A DNA stretch of 13,245 nucleotides from Rhodospirillales bacterium (GCA_021775195.1 JAJFIG010000022.1:1-13245), one strand, 5' to 3'; shown: positions 1 to 8,615, numbered from the stretch's first letter. Notes: generated by a model not told the origin, from the sequence alone. A program made the numbers and translations.

Positions 1-1
1 G

Positions 2-559
2 ATGGCCGACCAGCCGGAACCGGAAACGGAGGCCCGAAGCTGCGACTGGCCCGGTTGCGAGGAAGAGGGTGCCCATAGGGCGCCACGCTCGCGCGAGGAC
101 CTGCACAGCTACCGCTGGTTCTGCCTTGCCCACGTGCGCCAGTACAACGCCGCCTGGAACTACTACGCCGGCATGAGCGAGGACGAAATCGAGAAGGACG
201 TGCGCCACGACACCGTGTGGCGGCGCCCGACGTGGCGTGGTGGCGCGGTGCCCCGGGACTTCGCCTTCAAGGTCCACGGCGTGGACGACGACCTGGGGCC
301 GTTCACCGACGGCGGGACAGGCCCGCGCGACCGGGACAGGTCCCCGCCACCGCCACGCAAGGGACACAGCGAAGAGGATAAGGCGCTGGGTATCCTGGGC
401 CTGAAGCCGCCCGTGACGGCGACCAGGGTCAAGGCCCGTTACAAGGAACTGGTCAAGCGCTATCATCCCGACGTAACCGGCGGCGACAAGGCCTCGGAAG
501 AGAAATTCAAGGAGATCAGCCAGGCCTATCAGACCATCATAGAACGCCTGAGCACTTGA
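2..559 (+). CDS. DnaJ-domain protein with N-terminal Cys/His motif, upstream of cobS
   Basis: Small J-domain protein, 185 residues from the ATG at position 2. The J domain is C-terminal (about residues 125-183) and contains the HPD motif at residues 155-157, the site that stimulates Hsp70 (DnaK) ATPase, within KRYHPDVTGG. The N-terminal part holds C14, C19, C41 and H44 in a CDWPGC...FCLAH arrangement, which could bind a metal such as zinc. A charged, proline-rich linker (about 95-125) separates the two. There is no Gly/Phe region or classical DnaJ zinc finger, so this is not the housekeeping DnaJ. J-domain proteins of this shape commonly precede cobS in alphaproteobacteria, from memory. Its link to cobaltochelatase assembly is inference from position. 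The start sits at the window edge and relatives often have extra N-terminal residues, so the true start may lie upstream. The last codons and stop belong to a 22-bp duplication. Confidence 0.85.
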   Translation: MADQPEPETEARSCDWPGCEEEGAHRAPRSREDLHSYRWFCLAHVRQYNAAWNYYAGMSEDEIEKDVRHDTVWRRPTWRGGAVPRDFAFKVHGVDDDLGPFTDGGTGPRDRDRSPPPPRKGHSEEDKALGILGLKPPVTATRVKARYKELVKRYHPDVTGGDKASEEKFKEISQAYQTIIERLST

Positions 560-581
560 CATAGAGCGCCTGAGCACTTGA
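538..581. repeat. 22-bp tandem duplication across the dnaJ-like stop codon
   Basis: Positions 538-559 and 560-581 are two head-to-tail copies of a 22-bp unit and differ at a single base (A544 versus G566). The first copy encodes the last residues of the J-domain protein and its TGA stop (557-559). The second copy therefore repeats the coding end and stop just downstream. It has the look of a replication-slippage duplication with no effect on the protein. The rest of the gap up to cobS shows no gene. Confidence 0.9.
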
Positions 582-717
582 CAAACGGCGGGCTTGTGAA
601 CACTTCTCGGGTTTGAAAGAGGCCCCGGAGCACGACGCGGCTGCTCGCCGCCAGCGGCCCGAGAGACCGCTACCCCTTACCCGGCACCCAAATGCCAAAC
701 CACGGGAACCGCGTTTG

Positions 718-1725
718 ATGACCACGCCTGCGACAACAGAGACATCCGGATCGGGCTTCCCCCTGGATACCCCCGACATCTCCATTTCGGTCCGCCAGAC
801 CTTCGGCATAGACAGCGACATGGAGGTGCCGGCGTTCAGCGAGGGCGAGGACCACGTCCCCGACATCGACGACGCCTACCAGTTCGACCACGACACCACA
901 CTGGCCATCCTGTCGGGATTTGCCCACAACCGCCGGGTCATGATCCAGGGATACCACGGAACCGGCAAGTCGACCCATATCGAGCAGGTGGCGGCGCGGC
1001 TCAACTGGCCGTGCATCCGGGTCAACCTGGACAGCCACATCAGCCGCATCGACCTGGTGGGCCGGGACGCCATCGTGCTCCGCGACGGCAAACAGGTCAC
1101 CGAATTCCGCGAGGGCATGCTGCCGTGGGCGCTCCAGCACCCGACGGCCCTGGTCTTCGACGAATACGACGCCGGACGCCCGGACGTGATGTTCGTCATC
1201 CAGCGGGTGCTCGAGGTGGAAGGCAAGCTGACGCTGCTGGATCAGAACCGGGTGATGCGGCCACACCCCTTTTTCCGCATGTTTTCGACCACCAACACCA
1301 TCGGCCTGGGCGACACCACGGGGCTCTACCACGGCACCCAGCAGATCAACCAGGGCCAGATGGACCGTTGGAACGTGGTGGCGACACTCAACTACCTGCC
1401 CCACGCCGACGAACTCAACATCGTCCTGGCCAAGGTGCCGGCCTACAACACCACGGAACGCCGGCAAACGGTAAGCGCCATGGTCGACGTGGCGCACCTG
1501 ACGCGCAACGGCTTCATGAATGGCGATATCTCGACCGTGATGTCGCCGCGCACGGTCATGAACTGGGCCGAGAACGCGGAAATCTTCGGTGACGTGGGGT
1601 TTGCCTTCCGGCTGACCTTCGTCAACAAATGCGACGAGGTCGAACGCCCGGTGGTGGCCGAATACTATCAGCGCTGCTTCGGCGCCGACCTGCCTGAATC
1701 GGCGGCCCTGACGGCGCTGCTCTAA
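718..1725 (+). CDS. cobS: Aerobic cobaltochelatase subunit CobS (AAA+ ATPase)
   Basis: CobS is the AAA+ ATPase subunit of the CobNST complex, which inserts cobalt into hydrogenobyrinic acid a,c-diamide in the aerobic (late-cobalt) cobalamin pathway; it acts in the cytoplasm. From the ATG at 718 the protein has 335 residues, close to the usual length of about 330. Visible motifs are the family-typical N-terminal segment with [11 protein letters not shown] and VPAFSE (residues 24-42), Walker [10 protein letters not shown] (78-86), Walker B ALVFDEYD (144-151), a sensor-1 type FSTTNT (189-194) and an arginine in QMDRW (217). The frame stays open upstream to a TTG at 613, but those residues are low-complexity and unlike CobS, so ATG 718 is preferred; its ribosome binding site is weak (GGGAA). 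cobT follows after 2 bp. The subunit motor is shared in type with magnesium chelatase ChlI/BchI, but the adjacent cobT and overall match favour CobS. Confidence 0.95.
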   Translation: MTTPATTETSGSGFPLDTPDISISVRQTFGIDSDMEVPAFSEGEDHVPDIDDAYQFDHDTTLAILSGFAHNRRVMIQGYHGTGKSTHIEQVAARLNWPCIRVNLDSHISRIDLVGRDAIVLRDGKQVTEFREGMLPWALQHPTALVFDEYDAGRPDVMFVIQRVLEVEGKLTLLDQNRVMRPHPFFRMFSTTNTIGLGDTTGLYHGTQQINQGQMDRWNVVATLNYLPHADELNIVLAKVPAYNTTERRQTVSAMVDVAHLTRNGFMNGDISTVMSPRTVMNWAENAEIFGDVGFAFRLTFVNKCDEVERPVVAEYYQRCFGADLPESAALTALL

Positions 1726-1727
1726 CG

Positions 1728-3566
1728 GTGAGCCAGTCCGAAGCGCCCGCCGATCTGGTCAAACGGGTGACCGCGGCCGCGGTCAAGGCCCTGTCGTCAC
1801 AGCCCGAGGTGACCGTCAACTTCTCCAGCGGAAGCAGCCAGGACAATGCCAGTGTCAGTGACACGGGCGTCCGCCTGCCCAACCCGCCACGCCAGTTGAC
1901 CCGCGACGGGATGGCGCACCTGCGTGGCCTTTCCGACGCCGCCGCCATGCGCCTTCGCTACCACGACGCCGACCTGCACCGGCGGCGCATGCCCCCGGGA
2001 CGCGAAGCCCAGGCGGTGTTCGATGCCATCGAACAAATACGGGTCGAAACCCTGGGCAGCCGCCGCATGCGCGGCGTCGCCGATAATCTGGCGACACTGC
2101 TGGAGGACCGGTGCCAGGGGATGGCGGAGGTCGGGGAGCGCAACGACGACCAGCTTGGGGCGGCGGTGGGCCTGATGCTGCGCGAAAAAATCTCGGGCAA
2201 GTCCCTTCCGAAGAGCGCCGGTACGATGCTGACCCTGTGGCGGGACTGGCTGAACGAGCGCATCGGCGGACGCCTCGCCGAACTGGCCGAGTGCGTCGAC
2301 GACCAGGATGCGTTCGCCCGGGACGCGGTGGACCTTCTGCGCGTCCTCGACCTCATCGACGAGGACGAGGCGCTCTCCGACGACCGGGACCAGGACGAGG
2401 ACGAGGATAACACCGACGACCAGCCGCAATCGGGACAATCGGAGATGGAGGCGGACGGCTCCCTGCCGAGCCAGGAGGAGGACGGCCTGTCGGACGACGA
2501 AACCGCCGCCGGCCAGGACGACGAGTTCATGGTCGGTGACGGGGACAGCGAACCCGCCGGGCCGACCCGCTGGCAACCCCATTGGCCCGACAACCAGGGT
2601 GCCATGGCGTCAGCCTATCAGGCCTTTACGACCGCCTTCGACGAAACCGTCGACGCCGGCACCTTGTGCGAGCCCGGCGAGCTGTCGCGGCTGAGAGTGC
2701 AGATGGACCAGCAACTGTCCCATTTCCAGGGCGTCGTGGCACGGCTCGCCAACCGCCTGCAGCGCCACCTGATGGCCAAGCAGACGCGGTCCTGGGACTT
2801 CGACCTGGAGGAAGGCCTGCTGGACGCCGGGCGCCTGGCGCGGGTGGTCATCGACCCTGTGCATCCGCTGTCGTTCAAGCGCGAGAAGGAGACCGACTTC
2901 CGCGATACCGTGGTGACCCTGCTGATCGACAACTCGGGCTCCATGCGCGGGCGCCCGATCACGGTGGCGGCGCTGAGCGCCGATATCCTGGCGCGGACCT
3001 TGGAGCGGTGCGCGGTGAAGGTGGAAATCCTCGGCTTTACGACCCGGGCCTGGAAGGGCGGCCAGTCGCGGGAAGCGTGGGTCACCGACGGCAAGCCGAA
3101 GAGCCCGGGACGCCTGAACGACCTGCGCCACATCGTCTACAAGGGTGCCGACACGCCGTGGCGCAGGGCGCGCCGCAACCTGGGACTGATGCTGCGCGAA
3201 GGGCTGTTGAAGGAGAACATCGACGGCGAAGCCCTGTTGTGGGCCCACAACCGCCTGCTGGCACGGTCCGAACAGCGGCGCATCCTGATGGTCATCTCCG
3301 ACGGCGCCCCGGTCGACGACGCCACCCTTTCAGCCAACGCCGGTAATTACCTGGAACGGCACCTGCGGGACGTCATCGACTGGATCGAGACCCGCTCGCC
3401 CGTCGAACTGACGGCCATCGGCATCGGCCACGACGTGACACGCTACTACCGGCGCGCCGTGACCATCGTCGACGTCGAGGACCTGGGCGGCACCATGATG
3501 CAGAACCTGACCGACCTGTTCGACGAGGAACCCGGCACCGGCCCGGGGCGCGCCAGGGCGCACTAA
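1728..3566 (+). CDS. cobT: Aerobic cobaltochelatase subunit CobT (VWA domain)
   Basis: CobT is the third subunit of CobNST. It pairs with the CobS ATPase ring and couples it to CobN during ATP-dependent cobalt insertion. The 612-residue protein has the usual three-part layout: an N-terminal helical region (1-205), a very acidic Asp/Glu-rich linker (about 208-275), and a C-terminal von Willebrand A domain (about 390-600). The metal-ion-dependent adhesion site is visible as DNSGS (401-405), a threonine in GFTTRAW (around 438-439), and an aspartate in ISDGAP (525). The start is GTG at 1728, 2 bp after the cobS stop, which suggests translational coupling; no strong ribosome binding site is seen. 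The N-terminus from this start matches the family ([12 protein letters not shown]). The gene converges with the TRAP large permease gene at a 15-bp gap with no evident terminator. Confidence 0.95.
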   Translation: MSQSEAPADLVKRVTAAAVKALSSQPEVTVNFSSGSSQDNASVSDTGVRLPNPPRQLTRDGMAHLRGLSDAAAMRLRYHDADLHRRRMPPGREAQAVFDAIEQIRVETLGSRRMRGVADNLATLLEDRCQGMAEVGERNDDQLGAAVGLMLREKISGKSLPKSAGTMLTLWRDWLNERIGGRLAELAECVDDQDAFARDAVDLLRVLDLIDEDEALSDDRDQDEDEDNTDDQPQSGQSEMEADGSLPSQEEDGLSDDETAAGQDDEFMVGDGDSEPAGPTRWQPHWPDNQGAMASAYQAFTTAFDETVDAGTLCEPGELSRLRVQMDQQLSHFQGVVARLANRLQRHLMAKQTRSWDFDLEEGLLDAGRLARVVIDPVHPLSFKREKETDFRDTVVTLLIDNSGSMRGRPITVAALSADILARTLERCAVKVEILGFTTRAWKGGQSREAWVTDGKPKSPGRLNDLRHIVYKGADTPWRRARRNLGLMLREGLLKENIDGEALLWAHNRLLARSEQRRILMVISDGAPVDDATLSANAGNYLERHLRDVIDWIETRSPVELTAIGIGHDVTRYYRRAVTIVDVEDLGGTMMQNLTDLFDEEPGTGPGRARAH

Positions 3567-3581
3567 AAGCAGCAACCGGGT

Positions 3582-6242
3582 TTAGAAACTCAGGGTCAGA
3601 TCGAGGGGGGTGGATTTGCAGGCGGCGACCTGCAATGCCTGTTCGGCCGGCAGTCGCGATTGCAGGCGGAGGCCGATGGTTGGGCGGATGGCCGCCTCAT
3701 AGGTTTCAAGCCCCGGCTTCAAGGTCTGGACGGCCCTCTGGCGCCAGGTCAGCTCCCTGGCGAAGGCGGCCTCGGCACGGGCCAGTTTCTTCAGGGCCCT
3801 GCCCTTCTTCGGCTTGCTCCGGCGCAGCAACTTGCGGGAACCCGACAGTTCCTTGGTAATGGCCCGGGTGCCGGCGACGGCGCGAACGAGGGTGATGACT
3901 TTCTTGATGGCGGCGGCGGCGGCCTTCGGCGGCTCGTTCTCGATAACCGCCTTGAGCTCGGTGATGCGCCCGTCAAGCCTGGCCAGGCCGGCAGCCGACG
4001 AAATCAACTTGTTGATCTCGCGCACGGCGTCATAGGCGTCGTCCACGTTGCGCCGGTACTGGCGCCGGACCATGGTTTCGGCTTTCTTGAGCACCACGAA
4101 TTTCTTGCGCTCTTCCTTCCAGGCGGCGGGAATGCTCGCTTTCAGGCGCTTGTCTTCGGCCGCCAGCGCGTCCAGTTCCGCCGTCAGGCGGCCCTTCATG
4201 CCGTTTTCGGATTCTTCGCTCGACAGCCGGGACAAGGTGGTCTCAAGCACCTTCCGTTCCCTCTTGATGCGGACAAGCTGCTTTTCGATTGCCCGGACTT
4301 CCACATGCCGGGGGCGGTAGGCGACGGCGAAATCGTTGAGCGCCTTATCCGCGTCCTTGATTTTGCCGATGAACTGGAATGTCTTTTCCGCCTTGTCGAA
4401 GCCGCCCGTCAGGTCCGATTTCACGCCGCCCGGCAGCACGGAAAGGTCGAGGCTCCGGGCCGCATTGATGGCAGCCTTGATCTCACCACCGTTCGTGGTG
4501 AGATCCTCGAACACCAGCGTCTCCAGGCAATACTGCAGTCCGGGATTGCGCGGCGGCGGCGCCGTCTCCGACGACAACGACAGCCGGTTGGGCAGATAAT
4601 TGACCATTTGCGGGAACACGCCGACGATGCCGAGCGCCACCAACTGCAACAGGATGAAGGGCACGACACCCTTATACATTTCAATGGTTTTCACGGCCCG
4701 GTGGGCGACGCCACGAAGATAGAACAAGGCGAAGCCGAACGGCGGGGTCAGGAAGGATGTCTGGATATTGAGCCCGATCATGACACCGAGCCACACGGCG
4801 GTGACGTTGGCGGCCGGATCGAGGAGCAGGATCGGGGCGACGATCGGCACGACGACGACGGCGATCTCAATGAAGTCCAGGAAAAACCCGAGCACGAAAA
4901 TCACCGCCATGACGATGGTGAACTGGGCCCAGAACCCCCCCGGCATGCTGGTCAGGAACTCCTTGACCAGATCTTCGCCGCCGAAGGCCCTAAACGCCGC
5001 CGTCAGCATGGCCGCGCCCAGAAGAATGATGAACACCAGCGAGGTCGTCTTGGCGGTTTCCAGCATCACGTCCCTGAGAGTGTTCTCGATCTTGAGCGCC
5101 CGCCAGCCGCTCCACACCAGCGCCGTGATCAGGCCGACAACGGAAACGATGGTCAGGATCAGGCCGATCACGTCATGGGTGGTTACGATCTTCTTGACGT
5201 TGACGTCGAAAAACGCGATCACGCCGCCGATCGCGGCCAGGGACGCCAGGGCCAGGACGGCGGGCCTGTAGGCCCCCATTCGCCCTTCGCACAAACGGTA
5301 TCCGGCCATGATCAACGCCCCGGCAGCGCCAATGGCGCCGGCCTGGTTGACCGTGGCGATGCCGGTGATGATCGAGCCCAGGACCAGGAAAATCAGGCTT
5401 AGCGGCGGGATCAGAGTGATCGCCACCTTGAGAAAGAACTGGCGGTCGAACTTACCCTCGTAACGGATGGTCGGCGCCATTTTGGGCCGCAAAAGGGCGA
5501 GAATGAGGATGTACCCCATATAGAGTCCGACCAAGACCAATCCGGGTATGAAAGCGCCCAGGAACATTTCGCCGGCACTGGTCGACGACACATCGAAGGC
5601 GGTGGGCATGGAGAGCTCGCCGGTCGCGGCCTTGTAGAGCTCCTTGCGCCCGGTGCTGGCCTGGTCAACGGCGCTGGCAAGCTGGTCGGCAAGGATAATC
5701 AGCACGATCGACGGCGGGATGATCTGCCCGAGCGTACCCGAGGCCGCGATCGTCCCCGTGGACAACGAATTCGCATACTTGTTGCGCATCATCGCGGGCA
5801 GGGAAATCAGCCCCATGGCAACGACGGTCGCGCCGACGATGCCGGTGGTCGCGGCCAGCAGCGCGCCGACGAAAACGACCGAAATGCCGAGCCCCCCCGG
5901 CACCGGCCCGAACAGCTGCGCCATGGTCACCAGAAGGTCTTCCGCCAGCTTCGAGCGCTGCAGCATGATGCCCATGAAGATGAACAGGGGAATCGCAATC
6001 AGGGTATCGCGTTCGACCTCCCAATAGATTCCCCGGAAGTTGGTCACACCGGCGCTCAGCCATTGCCAGGCGCCGTCCTGGGCGAAATAGGCATCGGGGT
6101 TGCCGGCGAACAGGTAGCCGGCAAGCGCCGCCAGGCCGATGGTGAGGATTGCCGAACCGGGCAGCGCGAAAGCAACCGGGAAACCGGCCCCGAGGGCACC
6201 GGCCATCAGAATGATCAAAAGGGCAAGAAAGACGAGTTCCAC
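3582..6242 (-). CDS. dctM: TRAP transporter large permease (DctM-type) with long hydrophilic C-terminal extension
   Basis: This is the ion-coupled transport subunit of a tripartite ATP-independent periplasmic (TRAP) transporter in the inner membrane. It has 886 residues, about twice the classical DctM length of 430. Residues 1-550 are the membrane part. It contains family features such as IPLFIFMG (84-91), the GTLGQIIPPSIVLII stretch (169-183), the FFLDFIEIAV region (453-462) and NIQTSFLTPPFG (492-503). A hydrophilic insert (about 186-225) and extra hydrophobic segments (about 325-380) are also present. Residues 551-886 are hydrophilic, rich in Lys, Arg, Glu and Ala, probably helical or coiled-coil, with no membrane segment. 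By the positive-inside rule this tail would be cytoplasmic (inference). It begins with the motif LSLSSETAPPPRNPGLQYC and is fused in frame with no stop. The start is GTG at 6242 with GAGGAG 8 nt upstream. It lies 17 bp after the dctQ stop in the order dctP-dctQ-dctM. Long DctM variants occur in other alphaproteobacteria as I recall. Confidence 0.9.
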   Translation of the reverse strand: MELVFLALLIILMAGALGAGFPVAFALPGSAILTIGLAALAGYLFAGNPDAYFAQDGAWQWLSAGVTNFRGIYWEVERDTLIAIPLFIFMGIMLQRSKLAEDLLVTMAQLFGPVPGGLGISVVFVGALLAATTGIVGATVVAMGLISLPAMMRNKYANSLSTGTIAASGTLGQIIPPSIVLIILADQLASAVDQASTGRKELYKAATGELSMPTAFDVSSTSAGEMFLGAFIPGLVLVGLYMGYILILALLRPKMAPTIRYEGKFDRQFFLKVAITLIPPLSLIFLVLGSIITGIATVNQAGAIGAAGALIMAGYRLCEGRMGAYRPAVLALASLAAIGGVIAFFDVNVKKIVTTHDVIGLILTIVSVVGLITALVWSGWRALKIENTLRDVMLETAKTTSLVFIILLGAAMLTAAFRAFGGEDLVKEFLTSMPGGFWAQFTIVMAVIFVLGFFLDFIEIAVVVVPIVAPILLLDPAANVTAVWLGVMIGLNIQTSFLTPPFGFALFYLRGVAHRAVKTIEMYKGVVPFILLQLVALGIVGVFPQMVNYLPNRLSLSSETAPPPRNPGLQYCLETLVFEDLTTNGGEIKAAINAARSLDLSVLPGGVKSDLTGGFDKAEKTFQFIGKIKDADKALNDFAVAYRPRHVEVRAIEKQLVRIKRERKVLETTLSRLSSEESENGMKGRLTAELDALAAEDKRLKASIPAAWKEERKKFVVLKKAETMVRRQYRRNVDDAYDAVREINKLISSAAGLARLDGRITELKAVIENEPPKAAAAAIKKVITLVRAVAGTRAITKELSGSRKLLRRSKPKKGRALKKLARAEAAFARELTWRQRAVQTLKPGLETYEAAIRPTIGLRLQSRLPAEQALQVAACKSTPLDLTLSF

Positions 6243-6259
6243 GGCGTCGGCTCCTCAGG

Positions 6260-7300
6260 TCACTGAACGGCGTGGACGTCGTGGTCGCGGCCGCCGGGAT
6301 CGCCCCGGAAATCGGCGACGGCATCCAGCATGTAGCTGACGAACTGGATCATCATGGAAATGGCGAAAACCGCCAAGAACCCGGCCATCAGGTATTTGAC
6401 ATACATGCCGAAGCCGGTCTGGGTGGTCTCGAAGGCCAGCAGGGGGCTGTTGATGACCGACGCCGCGCCGGCGGTGCCGACGCTCAGTATCAGCCAGCAC
6501 AGGGAAATCCCGAGCAACAGCGAACCGAGGGCGTTGACCAGGCCTTTGTATTTCGGGCTGAAGTTCGTGTAGGCGATATCGACGCGGACATGGCCTTCCT
6601 CGAGCAGCGTATAGGCGCTGGCGAACAGGAACAGCCCGGCGTACCAGAACCGCACCAGGTCGGCCATGAACGCCTGTTCATAGGAAAACAAGAACCGCGT
6701 GATCACGATCAGGAGTTCGGCGGCGACCGCCATCAACCCCAGCCAGTGGAAGCCGAGCGTGCGCGAAAAACACGCGGTGAGGGCCGCGAGGCCGACCAGC
6801 GGCATGTGCACATAAGTGCCGCGAAACCGCGCCTTGCCGAGGTCGGTCCCCATTTGGTCGCCGAAGAGTACCGGCAAGAAACCCTCGACACGGAGAAACG
6901 AAATGATGGCGTCGGCGACCCCGACATAGAGAACGGTGAAAAAGGCGGCGCGGATCAGAAAGGTATTGATGGCGGAGATGCGCTCGCTGTCCTCGCGCAG
7001 TGCGCGCCCGCTGGTCCTGAGAACATAAGCGATGGCGGCAACGAATGCGGCGGGATAAAGGCCCAGCTGCAGCCAGGCCGAGCCAGCGGCGCCCGGTTCG
7101 GCGACCTTGGCGACCAAGCCCAAGGCGACGGTGGCTCCGGGCCAGCCCTGCCAGAAGGTCATGTAATTGTTGAACAGAAATACGAATGTCGCGGCGAGAA
7201 CGGTCCAGCCGAAAATTCGGACGAGAACGGGAACGACGGACGCTACCGGGGACGCCGGTTCGGTTCCTGTGCCGGTCTGATCACGGAGTTCGGCCGCCAT
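6260..7300 (-). CDS. dctQ: TRAP transporter small permease (DctQ-type), long form with extra membrane segments
   Basis: Small membrane subunit that partners DctM in a TRAP transporter. It has 346 residues, roughly double the classical DctQ length. The C-terminal half (about 180-330) is the DctQ domain: four hydrophobic segments, with FWYAGLFLFASAYTLLEEGHVRVDI (218-242), the typical DctQ consensus with EGHVRVD. The N-terminal half adds three or four further hydrophobic segments (about 22-44, 73-95, 111-137 and perhaps 163-178). The start chosen is ATG at 7300, because the minus strand has GGGGGAG about 10 nt upstream. An in-frame GTG at 7327 would add nine residues and overlaps that site. The gene lies 80 bp after dctP, with a strong hairpin in the gap, and its stop is 17 bp before dctM. 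Confidence 0.88.
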   Translation of the reverse strand: MAAELRDQTGTGTEPASPVASVVPVLVRIFGWTVLAATFVFLFNNYMTFWQGWPGATVALGLVAKVAEPGAAGSAWLQLGLYPAAFVAAIAYVLRTSGRALREDSERISAINTFLIRAAFFTVLYVGVADAIISFLRVEGFLPVLFGDQMGTDLGKARFRGTYVHMPLVGLAALTACFSRTLGFHWLGLMAVAAELLIVITRFLFSYEQAFMADLVRFWYAGLFLFASAYTLLEEGHVRVDIAYTNFSPKYKGLVNALGSLLLGISLCWLILSVGTAGAASVINSPLLAFETTQTGFGMYVKYLMAGFLAVFAISMMIQFVSYMLDAVADFRGDPGGRDHDVHAVQ

Positions 7301-7330
7301 CAAAGAGTGCTCCCCCCGGAAAAACACGAC

Positions 7331-7355
7331 CGGGACGGGGCAAAGCCCCGTCCCG
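7331..7355 (-). terminator. Intercistronic hairpin between dctP and dctQ (attenuator or mRNA stabiliser)
   Basis: CGGGACGGGGC (7331-7341) and GCCCCGTCCCG (7345-7355) form a perfect 11-bp GC-rich stem with a 3-nt loop. On the minus strand a run of five T follows the stem after six other bases. This spacing makes it an imperfect intrinsic terminator. Between a binding-protein gene and its permease genes such hairpins often cause partial termination or protect the upstream mRNA, giving more binding protein than permease. The structure is seen in the sequence; the role is inferred. Confidence 0.75.
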
Positions 7356-7380
7356 ACGCGTTTTCATTGCCCGTCTTGGA

Positions 7381-8481
7381 TCAGATTTCGATCCCGAGCA
7401 CGCGGTTGCGCTGGTTGATGTAGCCCGCGTCGGACAGCAGCATCCAGCGGCCGACGTCAGCACGCGTCGCGGCGAAGCTCTTATGAATCTTCGCGGCGAG
7501 TGGGCTGTGGGCCTGGGTTTCCTTGAAGACCTCCTCGGCGGCCGTGCCGAAGCTGTCATAGATGTCGTCGTTGAATGACCGCACCTTGACGCCGTGATCC
7601 TTGATCAGGCGGTTGAGGTAGGTACCGTTGTTGCCGTTGGTCTCGGCCATCTGCCGGGAGTTTTCCTCGTGGCAGGCGGCTTCGATGACGGCCTGATCGG
7701 ATTTCGACAGGCTCGACCACCACTTCTTGTTCATGCCCAGGGTCAGCTGCGAGGCCGGCTCGTGCATGCCCGGATAGTAGTAGTACTTGGCGGCTTCATA
7801 GAATTTCATGAAGTAATCGTTCCAGGGACCGACCCACTCGGTGGCGTCGACGGCGCCGGAAACCAGGTTTTCATAAATCTGGCTGCCCGGAAGGGAAACC
7901 GGAGAGGCGCCCAGCTTGGCGAGAACGTCGCCGCCCAAGCCCGGGATACGCATCTTCAAGCCCTTGAAGTCGTCGGCGGAGTTCATTTCCTTGTTGAACC
8001 AGCCGCCCATCTGCACACCGGTGTTGCCACAGGGGAAACCCTTGATGCCGAAGCTGCCGGCGAGTTCGTCATGGAGCTGCTGGCCACCGCCGAACTTCAT
8101 CCACGCTTCCATTTCGACGAAGGTGAGGCCGAAGGGAACGGCGGTGAAGTAGGCCCAGCCGGGGTGCTTGCCTTTCCAGTAGTAGTCGGCCGCGATGTAG
8201 GCCTGGGAATTTCCGGAAGCGACTTCGTCAAAGGAATCGAAAGCGCCGACACGCTCGCCGGAAGCAAAGTATTTGACCTGAATCCTGCCTTCCGTCAGTT
8301 CCGGAATGCGGGCTGCCAGGCGCTGGGCGCTGGTGCCAAGGCCAGGAAAATCCCGGGGCCAGGTCGAGACGATGACCATTTCCTTGCGGGCCTGGGCGAT
8401 GGCGGGCGCCGCAAGTGCCGAAGCGGCAACACCGGCAACGCCAGCGACGGCCGTATTCTTCAAAAACTTACGTCGTTTCAT
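7381..8481 (-). CDS. dctP: TRAP transporter substrate-binding protein (DctP family, TakP-like), Tat-exported
   Basis: Periplasmic solute receptor of the TRAP transporter, 366 residues, the usual size. The N-terminus has a twin-arginine motif, MKRRKFLKN, then a hydrophobic stretch and a likely cleavage site after APAIA (residue 29), so export is predicted by the Tat route. The conserved TRAP arginine that grips the substrate carboxylate is R178 in KMRIPGLGG. Q157, E215 and W216 (ATEWVGPW) and the AKYYYYPG motif (231-238) resemble TakP of Rhodobacter sphaeroides, which binds 2-oxoacids with sodium. This suggests a 2-oxoacid or related carboxylate, but the ligand is not proven; the wider group is often labelled mannitol/chloroaromatic compound transport. 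Start ATG 8481 has GGAGG about 9 nt upstream. It is the first gene of dctP-dctQ-dctM, with a 253-bp leader region shared with the end of the upstream kinase gene. Confidence 0.93.
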   Translation of the reverse strand: MKRRKFLKNTAVAGVAGVAASALAAPAIAQARKEMVIVSTWPRDFPGLGTSAQRLAARIPELTEGRIQVKYFASGERVGAFDSFDEVASGNSQAYIAADYYWKGKHPGWAYFTAVPFGLTFVEMEAWMKFGGGQQLHDELAGSFGIKGFPCGNTGVQMGGWFNKEMNSADDFKGLKMRIPGLGGDVLAKLGASPVSLPGSQIYENLVSGAVDATEWVGPWNDYFMKFYEAAKYYYYPGMHEPASQLTLGMNKKWWSSLSKSDQAVIEAACHEENSRQMAETNGNNGTYLNRLIKDHGVKVRSFNDDIYDSFGTAAEEVFKETQAHSPLAAKIHKSFAATRADVGRWMLLSDAGYINQRNRVLGIEI

Positions 8482-8527
8482 GAGTCGAAACCTCCGTGTT
8501 GGGATTACGTTTCTTTGATTTCAATTC

Positions 8528-8572
8528 GTACCTACGATACCCGAAGGTACAATGTATAGGCATTTTACCTAC
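8528..8572. promoter_or_regulatory. Inverted and direct repeats in the dctP leader (candidate operator)
   Basis: GTACCT (8528-8533) and AGGTAC (8545-8550) are exact reverse complements separated by 11 bp. TACCTAC occurs at 8529-8535 and again at 8566-8572, so the same half-site appears three times within 45 bp. The region is AT-richer than the flanking genes and lies 47-91 bp before the dctP start. It could bind a regulator of the transporter. No regulator can be assigned from the sequence. Confidence 0.4.
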
Positions 8573-8587
8573 TTTAGTTGCGACGTA

Positions 8588-8615
8588 ACTCTAAATGTAT
8601 GATGCGAATAATCAA
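8588..8615 (-). promoter_or_regulatory. Possible dctP promoter
   Basis: On the minus strand TTGATT (8615-8610) is followed after 16 bp by TAGAGT (8593-8588), each four of six matches to the sigma-70 consensus. Transcription would start near 8581, giving a leader of about 100 nt that contains the repeats at 8528-8572. TAAAAT just downstream on the same strand (five of six matches to a -10 box) is an alternative -10 without a good -35. The rest of the 8482-8734 gap shows no gene and no convincing terminator for the kinase gene. Confidence 0.3.

Noticed and set aside
613..717. TTG start at 613 for cobS
   Set aside because: The extra 35 residues are Arg/Pro-rich and unlike CobS N-termini; ATG 718 gives the family length.
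670..1497. Minus-strand open frame of 275 codons opposite cobS
   Set aside because: Antisense to cobS, whose Walker motifs and length are clear; the frame has shadow-like Val/Gly/His-rich composition.
3660..5402. Long plus-strand open frame of 580 codons opposite dctM
   Set aside because: It is antisense to a well-supported TRAP permease. Its translation is rich in Gly, Asp, Arg, Gln and His without any domain, typical of a shadow frame in high-GC DNA.
6272..7423. Plus-strand open frame of 383 codons opposite dctQ
   Set aside because: Shadow of the DctQ-type gene; composition is biased and no domain is visible.
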